This document shows, in pieces, positions 1-10,160 of a stretch of DNA of 64,000 nt (within the stretch, counting starts at the first letter, position 1; each line of letters starts with the position of its first letter). Under the pieces are notes generated by a model. That model did no database searches. It worked only from the letters and a program-made list of their open reading frames with translations, and was not told the DNA's origin. The position numbers were made by a program, and so were the translations under genes. The stretch lies in assembly GCA_002786065.1 (NCBI GenBank), contig NHNY01000034.1:1-64000 (forward strand), read 5' to 3'. The DNA is from Microcyclospora pomicola. Taxonomy: Eukaryota; Ascomycota; Dothideomycetes; Capnodiales.

Positions 1-1340
1 CTATTACACAGATCATCGCCTGCATCGACTCAGCCGCAATCGTCAATGGATTTACAATTAATTGGCACACGCAGCCAGCAAACCTCATCATAACATAGTA
101 GTTCACAAGCTGGACGTTCTTTATACCAGGGATCACAACGTGGTAAGAAGAAGAGGCAGAAGATAGCGTATGATGAGCTTGTTATAGCAAGGGAACAGGA
201 AGAACTTCGAACGAAACGGCTGCAGAATGATCTGCTTGAGTTAGAGCTCAAGCAGAAGAATGCAGCGTTTGCGAATACATTCGCAAACCAATCTNAATAG
301 ATCCTTAAGCTATTCTGAATACATTGACGATTAATTGAGACATCACAGATGAAGACTTATAGCTATATAAACCTACCTAATATGCTAGGGCGACGAGCAT
401 CGTACTCTTAAATCTTGCGATGTTGTGTTTCTTGACTGTGGCTTCTAACTCCGCGATACGTTGCTTGTCTGCAGCAGACGAAGTTATGATTTCGCTATCG
501 TCGCTATCGTTAAGCAGATCTACTCGATCAGAAGTGACTTCATCTCTTCATCGCCATAGTCCATAGCAGTCTGGACGACATATTTAGTGTCGAAGGTGTC
601 TGTCTCAAGGTAGTTAGAGCAAACTCCAGAGTATATATAGCGGAGCAAAAGCAATGCCATTAAGAGCACAATGTCAATCAAATGGAGATCGATTGAATGT
701 TGATTCTCAATTACATCTCATCTATTCGAGTACAATCTGTAGTTAAACTAATAAGTAGTGGTTCTACAGCATTGCGTAGACTTGCCGTAAAAGGCTAGCT
801 CTATCTATGTTCATCAACAAGAAGCAGAGGTTGTCTATCTTGAGGTAGTACAGTTTATATAGCGCAGAGCAGAAAGGAATGTATTGAGATTCTAATGTCG
901 ATCGAATGAGACAATATCGTCAATATTATGAGAATCAATTCTCAGTCAATTGCGATTGTAACTGCGCTGCTTGCTCTTGCTCTCTCTGAACCCTCTGTGA
1001 ATGCGCTTGTTCCATCCTAACCCTAGCACTACGGCGCATATCTATTATGCTTTGTCCCTCTGTCTGTAGGTAGATCAATTGAGCTACCGAGTTACCTTGT
1101 CGTTAGGCCTTAGAGATGATGCAAGAGAGGCAAACTGTGTAATCCTGTACAAAACAGGGCTTTTTGTAAACATCGTATCTAGCTGAACCAGACCCTACCC
1201 TACCCATTCCGAGTAAGACTCTGACTCCCGATACCCGTTCCGTCTGTGTTAGGAATGATTCATTAGAAGTGACTTACCTTTGGTTCTTGGGTAAGTTACT
1301 TTTAATTACTTTAAATCTGAAGTGTCGAAAATTGGCATTC
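1..1340. mobile_element. Degenerate AT-rich mobile-element fossil, family unknown
   Basis: This end of the window is visibly more AT- and TA-rich than the rest and has no intact gene. Several stretches still read as charged, helix-prone protein when translated: one on the plus strand near 1-297 (Lys/Arg/Glu/Gln-rich), one on the minus strand near 345-600, and one on the minus strand near 935-1105 (Gln/Glu-rich). They resemble the C-terminal tails of fungal transposon proteins, but I cannot name the family and no terminal repeats are clear. The element is broken in several places and looks old. The AT bias would fit repeat-induced point mutation, which is an inference. One ambiguous base (n, position 295) lies here. 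Confidence 0.4.
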
Positions 1341-1826
1341 CATTAGCGCCGGAGAAGTACTAGCCAATCACAGCGCAATGAAGTTCCGCGCTCGCAACCG
1401 CATTGCTGTGGATGCGCGATACATCTCTGTAGAGGACATTGACAACACGGGACAGACAACAAGATATCTGCCACAAGATGACATGGTGAGGCCGCAGTGA
1501 ATTGAAATTCGAAAACCTTACGTACAGCTAAAAGCGCTGGGGAAGGAAGGGGTTGAAATGTCGTCTGGAGGATAATGCACTGCGCTTCACCGCGGTAACG
1601 TCGAGCTCATCATCACAGCACGGCAGGTCGACCGCATCTTCCATCATCATGAAGTGCGGAGGTGTCTGCCGATTCAGAGGGGTCACTCATATGCGAAGAT
1701 GCGAATGTAAGTGCTCATCTCCGTCTGTGCTTCTTGCTGAACAAGTCATGACATCAGTCAACATGGCGTCCTTGTATATGAATGAGAGAAGCCTGCGAGA
1801 GAGTTTAGCAGTATTCCATCCTCACA
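1341..1826. other. Gene-free stretch upstream of the SMP-domain gene
   Basis: Base composition returns to that of the rest of the window, so the element fossil probably ends near 1340. A 40-codon open frame (1378-1500, plus strand) starts with a reasonable ATG context, but it matches nothing I know and could be chance or a fossil fragment. The rest is probably promoter and 5' leader of the next gene. Confidence 0.4.
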
Positions 1827-2536
1827 ATGTCGTCCTTCAGGTCCATCCTTCAGTCTCCTCGTCGTGTCCTCGCGTACAACGCAGCAGCTCGAATTACCGC
1901 AGCAAAGGGAGCGAACAGTTTCGCCACCTCCTCCAGGACAATGGCGGCACCGCAATCTACGGCTGGTCAGGTCATCTCTGAGACGGCCAGAGCAGAGGGA
2001 GGGTCGAGCAAAGGGTCGACCTCATCAGAAATGCAGAGCCAGCTCAGCAAGACCAGAAATTTCGAGCAGGCTGCTCAGGAAGTCGGAGCGAAGATGCAGA
2101 ATAATCCGGCTCAGGTCACCTCGGAAGTACAGGATTCTTTATTCCATTCGCTTCGCACAGTCCGCTGATGAATATCCAGGATGCGTCATACCTCAAGTCT
2201 CGCGAAGCTCGTGTGCTTGGACAAGGACAGCCACCGGCCAACTCCCTTAGTGCTGAGGCGCAACGTCTGGCATCTGCGAATGAAGGCGCAAGCAAGACTA
2301 CTACATCCGACGGTGGCAACTTAGACGCCGCCAGCCAGTCAACAGCAGACCGTGTGCAGAACTTTGAGACGGCTGCCGACCAGATTGCGACGAAGATGGC
2401 AAACCAGCCTGAGACAGTCACCAAGGAGGATGGCCATCTGATGCATAGTCGTGAGCAGCGCGCATTCGGTGCGACGAGCAAAGGCGGGATCGCCAGTCAG
2501 GCGCAGAGCTTGGCTACTGAAAATGAGGGCAAGTAA
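1827..2536 (+). CDS. SMP-domain (seed maturation/LEA-like) protein
   Basis: Two exons, 1827-2126 and 2180-2536, flank a 53-nt GT-AG intron that joins in phase 0 and gives about 218 residues. The intron call rests on the family: it fuses ...VTSE to DASYLKSREAR, restoring the typical 'D-x-x-x-L-x-S-R-E' core. The unit occurs twice: the first spans the splice and ends with an AEAQ-L-A--NEG signature; the second runs through HLMHSREQRAFG and ends with SQAQSLATENEG. SMP domains are known from plant late-embryogenesis proteins and fungal stress proteins. A role in desiccation or stress tolerance is inferred. The basic, Ser/Ala-rich first 35 residues could be a mitochondrial presequence. Closeness to the repeat-rich edge is notable, but the gene looks intact. 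Confidence 0.8.
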
Positions 2537-2819
2537 GATGCTTGTGCGGTATGTATGTACGATGGATGATGTACGAGAATGGTTAAACACGGCCTTGTTT
2601 GATGTCTGAGGTTGTGCAACCGTAGTGTTCATCTTCCTTCCGAATTGGATGCAATACGTGGACGTATATCAACTTGCACGTGCAAGACAACTTCACCTCA
2701 CCTGTACATCCACCTGTCAGAAGACACGGCCGTCCGTCACCGACACTGCATCCTAGACCAAGTCAGCACAGTCCATTCACTCGAAGGATCAACAACTCGT
2801 CCCGGAATCACCCTCAATC

Positions 2820-5800
2820 ATGTCTTCAAGACGAATACCACCGGGCATGCCACCACCGCCACTGCCAGAGTTTTGGCGGAAAGCGCCTCACCACGATTCA
2901 GCAAACACCCCTGCCCGAGTGGACAGCGTGCAAACCTCGAAAGTGAAGGAACATCGCAAACAACAAACATGGCTGCAGCAAACCACGCCACCTCGAACCG
3001 CCAACCACATCACATTCGCTCCCTTTCCCGAACCGCTGCCCGTCATCTATCCTGGAGGTCCGACCGATGCAGACATGAGGTCCTACGCCTTGCCACGGTC
3101 GTTCACCGCACCTGTTATTACATTACAGCCATACATCGACAACGACGTCCCACCTTTAGCAGTCTATCATATCTGTCGCATCTGTCTACGACCACGTAGC
3201 GCCCGTTACCACCGTGAGCATCCAATCCCGCTCGACGGTCTCCCGCCACCTCCTGGAATTTGCCGACGATGCCGTGTCATGTCAGTTGAGGATGCCGAGA
3301 GGAAGGAGGTTGTGGTGGAGTCAGAAAGCAACTCCGTCAAGTTGGGACTTCGATGTGTAGTTCCGGAGGATGGTTATGTGGATGCTGAAAAGATGCGCGA
3401 GATGAAGAGTCAAAAGTTCTTGAGGACGCTGAGTAAAGACTGCCGGGTGGAGATTGAGAGGGAGGTGGCGCCGAGACGGACTGTAGTCGAAAAAGACGAT
3501 CCATCATCGCGCGAAAAGGACGTCACGTATCGTTACGTGATGGTTCGCAGGAGATCTGTGTCGCGCACGAGATCGCCACCAAGACCTGAACCGACGGTGA
3601 AGAAGCGTACAGGCACAACAAATACGCGCAGCACGGATGACCGGCCTACCAATACGAACAAAGTGGCAACAAGTATGCAAGCTCAACCACCAACACAGCC
3701 GCCATCGAAAGCGACCAAGTCTGTTGGCCGCCGAGTGGTATCAGCTGAATCTCAATTCAATGCTGAGAGCAATAATCAGATTGAACGTCCAGCCTCCGCT
3801 CGCTCGCGATCTGTGGCGAAGGTGGAAATAAAGACGTTGGGTCCAGCAGCACCAACGGAGACCGAGGTTCGTCGAATCGCCCGTGAGGAGATCGAACATT
3901 ATCGACAAGCAGAACGCAAGATGGAGGCTCACAAGACCCCATTCGCGCATGGAAGGATGGTGCCGGTGGAGCGACGCATCTCGCAAGTCACTGATGTCCC
4001 AGACGCTATGCCATGGGAGCGGGATATCAAGATCAGCGAGGAACGTGTCCAAAAGGCGAAAACATATGCGACTGCCTTACCCAGAGCATCAAATTCGAAA
4101 TCATACCATAGCAAGCAATATGAGTACACTACCAATGATGGCGACGAAAAGAAGACATCAGCATCTCAGCGAGGTGCTGGCTGGTCCGTCGACAAAACCG
4201 AGGTAACCACACGGTCGCCACCGCATAAGCCGAGACGGGAAAAGGCAGCTGAAGCGTCTTCGATGTCTGGAGCCATCCCTGAAGCCGTCTCTTCTTCATC
4301 AAGCAGTTCCAAGACGAAGGATGTGTCCCGGACCAAGTCCGTTAGCGACAGTAAGCACTCCCAACCTGTCGAGGACAACGATGGTTGGGCTTCAAATGAT
4401 ATACGAGTAGAGCGTTCAACCTGGCAAGAGGAAAAGATTGAAGACGCACCCAACAGCCAGAAGCAAGACTCGAAATCTGCCTGCCGCGACGTGTCAGATG
4501 CGAAGATGAACGAGGTGGAGAGTCCATGGGTGGATGAGCAAGACGAGGCACAGACAGCGAGAAGTAATTCATCTAGCGCAGCACCCGAGAGATTGAAATC
4601 AGCCTCGTTGTTGAAGTCACAATCCCGCCGATCGAGCGAGAGAGAGTTCGAACGCAAGGAGCGCCATTACCAAGCATCCGGTGCAAGATACAAGGCTTCC
4701 AGCGCCTGCTCCAAGACCACAACAGACCGCCTCTACCTTAACGAGGACGAGAGCGGGCACAAACAATCGAGCTGGGAAGAAGGAACACCTCGAGCTGAGC
4801 AGAAATCTTCGTCGTGGCGAGGTGAGGAGGAATGGACGAGTGATTCTCGCTGGCAGGGTCAACGTACCAGTTCTTCCGCAAAGACCAGCCAAGGGGGTAA
4901 GACGGATGCATCTTCGAGGAGATCTCGGCAACGCGAAGCTAGAAGCCCATCGCCGCATTCCGCGCCTAGCAGAACCGAGTGGCAACCTACGAGAACCAGC
5001 ACTGCACGATCACAACCGTCCCAGCCTTCGAGTAAGCGACAATCGATGTGTTCCGGGAGTGGCTATCTTGGTGGTGACGCCGAATATACCTACACAGTTC
5101 GAACCGTCACCCCGCTCAACCGTCCCATCCAAGAGAGAGATTTCGACCAGGTCCTGCATCACGAGTATGAAAAGTCGGAAGAGTATCTTCGGCGGAGGAG
5201 GGTCAAAGACGACGCAAGGGATGCATCCCATCTTCCATTCCACAAGAGCGGGCATTCCTTGGAGTCCAATGCGCTATCCCAGGCAACCAACGCCACCAAC
5301 AAGTCCAGAATTAGTGAAGTTGGAACGGTTGGCACAGACGGGACGACACGGAGCGTTCGGTTCGCGAAGAAGGTGGACTTCTCGCCGACGCCTCCCGGCA
5401 GTCAAGCCAGCTCCTCCCAATTCCGCATGATTGGCGGTCGTGGAGTACTTCCAGCGGCAACCCAGCTTGATAGTAGTGAGTATCGGGCGGAACATCGGAA
5501 TACCTCCAAGCACATCGGCTTGACGACCGACGACTTGCGTAGGGGCCGGTCGCGGAGTCGAGAGACTGTTCGGTCCCGCTCCAAGCATGACGATCGCTTC
5601 GAGCTGATAGGCGAAATGCGGTACGTTCCAGCGCCGGAAGACCGCAGACAAGATCGTCGCGACTCGTTGGATTCGGACGATACTCCGACAAACCCAGCCA
5701 TGAAGAGTGAACCTCTTATGCGTGCGCTCAGCGAAAGTCCGTCTCGAGAACGGCTGGATGAGATACGAAAGTCGGATCATCGGCATAGAGATCATACCAG

Positions 5801-5945
5801 GTCGAGGGATGTTGCCGGACCATACCGTGCTCCTGAACCGCACTCCTCGAAGCATGGCAGCATGGATGTCAATGATGGCAGCAATGCTGCGGGAGGGTGG
5901 GATGAGACTGCAGAAGCTCTGCTTGAGGGAGTGATGATGATATGA
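2820..5945 (+). CDS. Long disordered Arg/Ser-rich protein with Cys/His motif
   Basis: A single 1041-residue open frame with a good start ATG. I do not recognise a named family. Residues about 110-155 form the only compact-looking part: C119-x2-C122, then H131 and H134, then C148-x2-C151, which could bind one zinc. Before it lies a proline-rich N terminus (MPPPPLPEFWR). The remaining 850 residues are low-complexity Ser/Arg/Glu/Lys with many SR and RS pairs and basic-acidic alternation, so probably disordered. Two islands look less random: one near 760-800 (TVTPLNRPIQERDFDQVLHH) and one near 845-860 (RFAKKVDFSPTPPGSQ). A scaffold or RNA-linked nuclear role is possible from composition only. It probably is a real gene because the frame is very long and uninterrupted. 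Confidence 0.75.
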   Translation: MSSRRIPPGMPPPPLPEFWRKAPHHDSANTPARVDSVQTSKVKEHRKQQTWLQQTTPPRTANHITFAPFPEPLPVIYPGGPTDADMRSYALPRSFTAPVITLQPYIDNDVPPLAVYHICRICLRPRSARYHREHPIPLDGLPPPPGICRRCRVMSVEDAERKEVVVESESNSVKLGLRCVVPEDGYVDAEKMREMKSQKFLRTLSKDCRVEIEREVAPRRTVVEKDDPSSREKDVTYRYVMVRRRSVSRTRSPPRPEPTVKKRTGTTNTRSTDDRPTNTNKVATSMQAQPPTQPPSKATKSVGRRVVSAESQFNAESNNQIERPASARSRSVAKVEIKTLGPAAPTETEVRRIAREEIEHYRQAERKMEAHKTPFAHGRMVPVERRISQVTDVPDAMPWERDIKISEERVQKAKTYATALPRASNSKSYHSKQYEYTTNDGDEKKTSASQRGAGWSVDKTEVTTRSPPHKPRREKAAEASSMSGAIPEAVSSSSSSSKTKDVSRTKSVSDSKHSQPVEDNDGWASNDIRVERSTWQEEKIEDAPNSQKQDSKSACRDVSDAKMNEVESPWVDEQDEAQTARSNSSSAAPERLKSASLLKSQSRRSSEREFERKERHYQASGARYKASSACSKTTTDRLYLNEDESGHKQSSWEEGTPRAEQKSSSWRGEEEWTSDSRWQGQRTSSSAKTSQGGKTDASSRRSRQREARSPSPHSAPSRTEWQPTRTSTARSQPSQPSSKRQSMCSGSGYLGGDAEYTYTVRTVTPLNRPIQERDFDQVLHHEYEKSEEYLRRRRVKDDARDASHLPFHKSGHSLESNALSQATNATNKSRISEVGTVGTDGTTRSVRFAKKVDFSPTPPGSQASSSQFRMIGGRGVLPAATQLDSSEYRAEHRNTSKHIGLTTDDLRRGRSRSRETVRSRSKHDDRFELIGEMRYVPAPEDRRQDRRDSLDSDDTPTNPAMKSEPLMRALSESPSRERLDEIRKSDHRHRDHTRSRDVAGPYRAPEPHSSKHGSMDVNDGSNAAGGWDETAEALLEGVMMI

Positions 5946-6304
5946 GGTGACGAGCATGTGTTGAGGGTCGGTCAGACATGGTAGTGTCAAAAGCAGTAGC
6001 GCCTAGTAATGCATCATCTTTACATCCCTTCCAATTTCACAATGCGATGCGACGAAAGCTCAGAATCTTTCCTTATCGGGGGGTCAGCTTCTGATCGCAA
6101 GGCTGTGCATGATGAGGTCCGCAGCCTCAGCACTGCCCCTCTGTACATGTATCTTCCAGATACCTCAAAACCAGCTCATTCGAACACCACTGAAAAACCC
6201 CAATATCTTTTCCAGCAGTGTCACGTCATCGTATAGGTGGAGTAGCTGGCATCGTTGCTGGTCGAAGCGCTGACAACGCTCCCCAACTTGAGAAGGCTGC
6301 TTGA
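5946..6304. other. Intergenic, 3' end and HET-gene promoter
   Basis: Tandem spacer between two plus-strand genes. No domain-bearing frame or RNA gene was seen. Confidence 0.5.
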
Positions 6305-7570
6305 ATGGAGCATTACCAGTACAAGCCATTGGGCGAAGGAGATATCCGGCTCATCAAATTTGAGCCAGGATCCGACATATCTCTAGAGCTGAAGCACTAC
6401 AGCCTGCTGTCAAACTCAGTCAAGTACATCGCTCTTTCGTACTGCTGGGGAGATGTCACGGACATGCGCGAGATCAACACCAGTCAAGGCACACTCCAAA
6501 TCACGCGGAGCTTGTGGAGTGCGCTGATGGAGATACGCCGGCACGCTCACAACATTCAAGAGGACGCTCTGGTATGGATTGACCAGATATGTATCAATCA
6601 AGACGACATAGAGGAACGCAATCAACAAGTCCATCATATGTGGCGCGTCTTTTCGTCGGCCGAGCTTGTTCTTGCCTGGCTCGGGCATAGCATTGATGAG
6701 TTCGAAAGGTTTAAGCCCAGCCGCGTCGAGTTTCAATACTCGAGCTTTCCAGGTTCTAGAGCAAAGCGATTCGAAGAGATTAGAGCAGAGCGTGAAGCAA
6801 AGCGAAGAGCAATCGCAATCGCAGAGCGACAAGCAAACCCTAACGCAAAGCCGATCATAGAAGAGATGCGGCTTTTCAACATGCCGTACTTTACCAGGTG
6901 CTGGATTGTACCAGAAATACTACAGGCCCGACACCTGAAGTTCCTCATCGGTAGTCATGCTTATCCAGCAGAAGAGCTTGAGGCGAAGGCAGAGAGTATT
7001 GTTGCATATCGCAAGGTTGGTGAATATACGAATTTCCTGAAAATCAGACAAGTGCTGCACGCACGAGTCCAAAGGAGATCTCAAGCAGAGCCTTCTCAAG
7101 AATTCAGCCGAACAGTGACCGAATACTCGGCCTTCCTTGACGCGCTCAAGCTGTTGCACGATACTGAATGCACCGACGTTAGAGATAGGGTCTTCGCAGC
7201 ATTGAGCACTCCCACGATCACGGGCAACACGCAGAGCTCGACACTTCGACCAGATTACCGACTCACCCGCGATGAGCTTGTGGTGGTGGTTATCGCTCAC
7301 TTGGATGAGTTGAGGGGTTGTGGGAAGAAGTTTCCGGGCGAAACGGCGAGAACAGTCGCGAGCTCGATGATGCTCTGCGGCGGCGTGACTGTGACTGACG
7401 TCTGCGAATTGGGCATCGTGAAGGCTTTGATGTCCAGTACTGTTCCTTGGGCCGATGGAGAAGCGCTTTACTTCAAGTCCGGTGCAGAGATCGGGCAGCC
7501 TGGTGATTTGATGAGATACTTTCTGACCGCGGCATGTCGAATGAAGAGGCGTATCGAATCCAGCAGCTGA
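6305..7570 (+). CDS. HET-domain (heterokaryon incompatibility) protein
   Basis: A 421-residue intronless frame with the classic start of this family (YKPLGEGDIRLIKFEPG) and the HET domain at about residues 41-205. Signatures seen are YIALSYCWGD (41-50), WIDQICINQDDIEERNQQ (91-108), SAELVLAWLG (118-127) and RCWIVPEIL in the position usual for R-W-x-x-Q-E. HET proteins trigger death after fusion of unlike fungal cells and are compared with NLR-like immune effectors. Between the AWLG motif and RCW lies a charged insert rich in Arg/Ala/Glu. The protein is shorter than many HET proteins of 600 or more residues and seems to lack the usual C-terminal region. Whether it is active is unknown. Neighbouring genes give no partner such as an NLR or patatin. 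Confidence 0.9.
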   Translation: MEHYQYKPLGEGDIRLIKFEPGSDISLELKHYSLLSNSVKYIALSYCWGDVTDMREINTSQGTLQITRSLWSALMEIRRHAHNIQEDALVWIDQICINQDDIEERNQQVHHMWRVFSSAELVLAWLGHSIDEFERFKPSRVEFQYSSFPGSRAKRFEEIRAEREAKRRAIAIAERQANPNAKPIIEEMRLFNMPYFTRCWIVPEILQARHLKFLIGSHAYPAEELEAKAESIVAYRKVGEYTNFLKIRQVLHARVQRRSQAEPSQEFSRTVTEYSAFLDALKLLHDTECTDVRDRVFAALSTPTITGNTQSSTLRPDYRLTRDELVVVVIAHLDELRGCGKKFPGETARTVASSMMLCGGVTVTDVCELGIVKALMSSTVPWADGEALYFKSGAEIGQPGDLMRYFLTAACRMKRRIESSS

Positions 7571-7853
7571 GGTACATCGCTGCACAGGCTTGCCAGCTAC
7601 CGGCACATGAATAAGACGAGTATCGTTCATGTATCTACAACAAAATAGACGATTGGCGGAGAAGAAGGTCATGCGTCAGTACCTGATGTCTGGACCCCGC
7701 GTTGTGTCGTGTAAAGTGTCTATACTTGACCAGGGATGTGAGGCAAAAGCCGCGTCCAGGCCCTCAAGGATTTACTTTTATTATTATAGCAAACGACTCC
7801 ATGTCTTTTCAACACCTCACCCCATCCCCAACACCATCACCGCTCTAGCCAGC

Positions 7854-8792
7854 ATGGATTACGATGCGTTCGGCACGTATGCCAAGCTGAACAACTGCGA
7901 CTACACCCTCGATGATGCAGAACTAGCAAAACGATGTCCGCTTGACTATGAGAATGTGCGACGCCAGCCGGTCCAGTGCTCCGCTGGCCAGCTCGCTCAA
8001 CTCCCGGTCGAACTTCTCATCCAGGTTCTAGAGTACGTCGATGTTCCGTCACTCACTCGCTTCCGCCTGGTGAATCGTCGCGCCATGGAGCTCGTCGATT
8101 CGATCCCCAAATACACCGCGGTAATGAAACATTGTCCCGACATCGTCCGCGCCGTGGTCGCTGTTGAAGCGGATGCGTTCAGCTTGGAAGAGCTCTTCCA
8201 AACACTCAGCACCACGCGATGTGCTACTTGTGAGCGATTTGGGTACTATCTCTATCTCATCACCTGCCGCCGAGTCTGTTACCTCTGTTTTACGGAACGG
8301 CCAGAATATCTGCCCCTGACCATTGGCAACGCTTCTGAACTCTTCACAAGCGACCGGACACCCTCGCGCAACACGATGGCTCGCCGTCAGCATCTGCTGA
8401 ACATTCCAAGTGTCTTGAGTCTGCCTGGGCAGTATAGTGTAGCGTGGCGAAGATCTGGGGGTCTTGCGGCGCGACAACGTGTGCAACTCTTCGATCGACA
8501 GGCTGTGATCCAAGAAGTGGCGGTAACTGGCGTTCCAGAATTCGAGAAGAATGCCGACGAGCCCAAGCGATTCATGTCTATCATCACGGCTCCACGTTTA
8601 TATGACAACGGTCGACAAGCCGAATGGGGCTACTTTTGCCTAGGCTGTAGAGACTCGAACGAGGTGACGCCAATGACGCATTTCCGGATCAAGTATACGA
8701 TGGAAGGGTTCCGGCAACATGTTGCAGACAGGGGCCCGGTGCGGCAGGTGTCACCGCGATATCACATATTCACGCACGATGCTAAATCTTGA
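7854..8792 (+). CDS. F-box protein with Cys-rich segment
   Basis: Translation is taken to start at the ATG at 7854 (MDYDAFGTY), although the frame stays open upstream to 7629. That gives 312 residues. An F-box lies at about 47-87 (QLPVELLIQVLEYVDVPSLT then FRLVNRRAMELV). It is followed by Cys pairs C123/C126 and C138/C142/C145 in the pattern CATCERFG...TCRRVCYLC, common in fungal F-box proteins. F-box proteins bring substrates to SCF ubiquitin ligases; the substrate is unknown. The segment after 250 is weakly conserved in character. A second open stretch in another frame (8719-8964) overlaps the end, so an alternative 3' splice form cannot be excluded. Confidence 0.8.
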   Translation: MDYDAFGTYAKLNNCDYTLDDAELAKRCPLDYENVRRQPVQCSAGQLAQLPVELLIQVLEYVDVPSLTRFRLVNRRAMELVDSIPKYTAVMKHCPDIVRAVVAVEADAFSLEELFQTLSTTRCATCERFGYYLYLITCRRVCYLCFTERPEYLPLTIGNASELFTSDRTPSRNTMARRQHLLNIPSVLSLPGQYSVAWRRSGGLAARQRVQLFDRQAVIQEVAVTGVPEFEKNADEPKRFMSIITAPRLYDNGRQAEWGYFCLGCRDSNEVTPMTHFRIKYTMEGFRQHVADRGPVRQVSPRYHIFTHDAKS

Positions 8793-10160
8793 GGCGGCAC
8801 ACCACCGTACATCCCTCGAGCTGCGGCATATCATCCAGGCCGGCATGGAGGTGGGGAAGATCTTGTACCGGCTGATGCAAGACCAAGGCATCGGTCCCAA
8901 GGTCTTAGGCCATCTCACCCAAGGCAGCGATAGGAGGGTGACCGAGATTGTCATCGAGTCTTGAGATGGTGCACGGATTCATGAATCTGAAGATGTCGCA
9001 GGCTGTCGAAAAGCATTAGGCAAGCTCCGCCTCGACAACAGAATCCGGACACTCAAGGTCGGACTTCGACATCGCCAACACTTATAATGAGCTATGATAC
9101 ACCCTGCTCGGTCCAGCATATCCCGCATCCCCCTCAGAAAGGTTGGAACTTGAGGGTGAGAGGATCTCATCCCCACATAAACAACTAAGACTGGCCTCCT
9201 GCGTCCGCACATCTTCGCGAGTGATTTCGGTACAAGCTGAGATCTGACCTCGTGTCCGGATTTTGCTGTCACCCCCTTGGCAAGCTGCATCGCCTCGAGA
9301 TCAAGCTTGGCGATGTCAACCAGCACAGCATTCAGAAGCGAGACGACTACGAGGGTGGGTTGATCGACTCGAGTTGGTGCGACAAGCCTGTTCACGCAGA
9401 GCTTGAGGAGGCGATAAGCAGGCTCAGTCGGAGTCTGACAGAATCCAGTGGTGAGGGTTGGAGGGTTGTCTGCTGAGTCTGCGGTCTCAGGTCAGGTTTC
9501 CCAGGCCACTTCATAGTCCGACCGTATTCTTCCAACACAATGTATACGAGCACAGCAAGTCTTCGACGCACCGCTGAACAGTCAAGAATGTATCCATCAT
9601 AAGCGCCTGGAGTACGAGTGACCCTGACCCCAACGCGAACGCAGAGCCAATCACACCCCTTTCCCGTCAACAACTCCAAACGCTACATCACATCGTCCAC
9701 GTCGCTGCTAAGACTGAATGTGAAACCTTCCAAGGCACGGACAATCAATCGACGTCAGACCGTTTCACGTTCGCGAACAATCACATGTCGTCGTTCCCTC
9801 TTCCGCCTACTAACGCCACTAGACGGTCTAGCGGCCGACCACGACTTCACTTCTGATTCGCGCGGGCCTCTAGCTCTTTGGGGGGCGACGATCGCGCAAA
9901 GCCAAGTTCTAGGACGGAGACTACCTAGGAATGGGGAACGAGACATGCGTTGATGATGTGTCGATGCGCTGGGCCGTTGAATGAAACCGGCGAGGTGGGT
10001 GAATGAGTACAACCGGTTTGTGTAGGGTCGATTTTCTTTGTTCTTTGTTTGCTGTGGTTCCTGTTATAATTCTTGAAAGACTGGCCGGACGAGTCCTCAT
10101 TTCTCGTTTCTTGTCATATCACCACTCTATCAATCTCAAGACACGGATAACGAGAACAAG
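8793..10160. other. Intergenic, no clear gene
   Basis: About 1.4 kb. The open plus-strand stretch ending at 8964 has a helix-like composition (ELRHIIQAGMEVGKILYRLM) but lacks a family or clean start. Small frames near 8979-9476 on both strands are not convincing. The last several hundred bases should hold the promoter and leader of the SUR7-like gene. Confidence 0.4.

Noticed and set aside
1015-1240. CCTAACCC and CCCTACCCTACCC resembling telomere repeats
   Set aside because: Only one or two units; not an array, so it is no evidence for a chromosome end.
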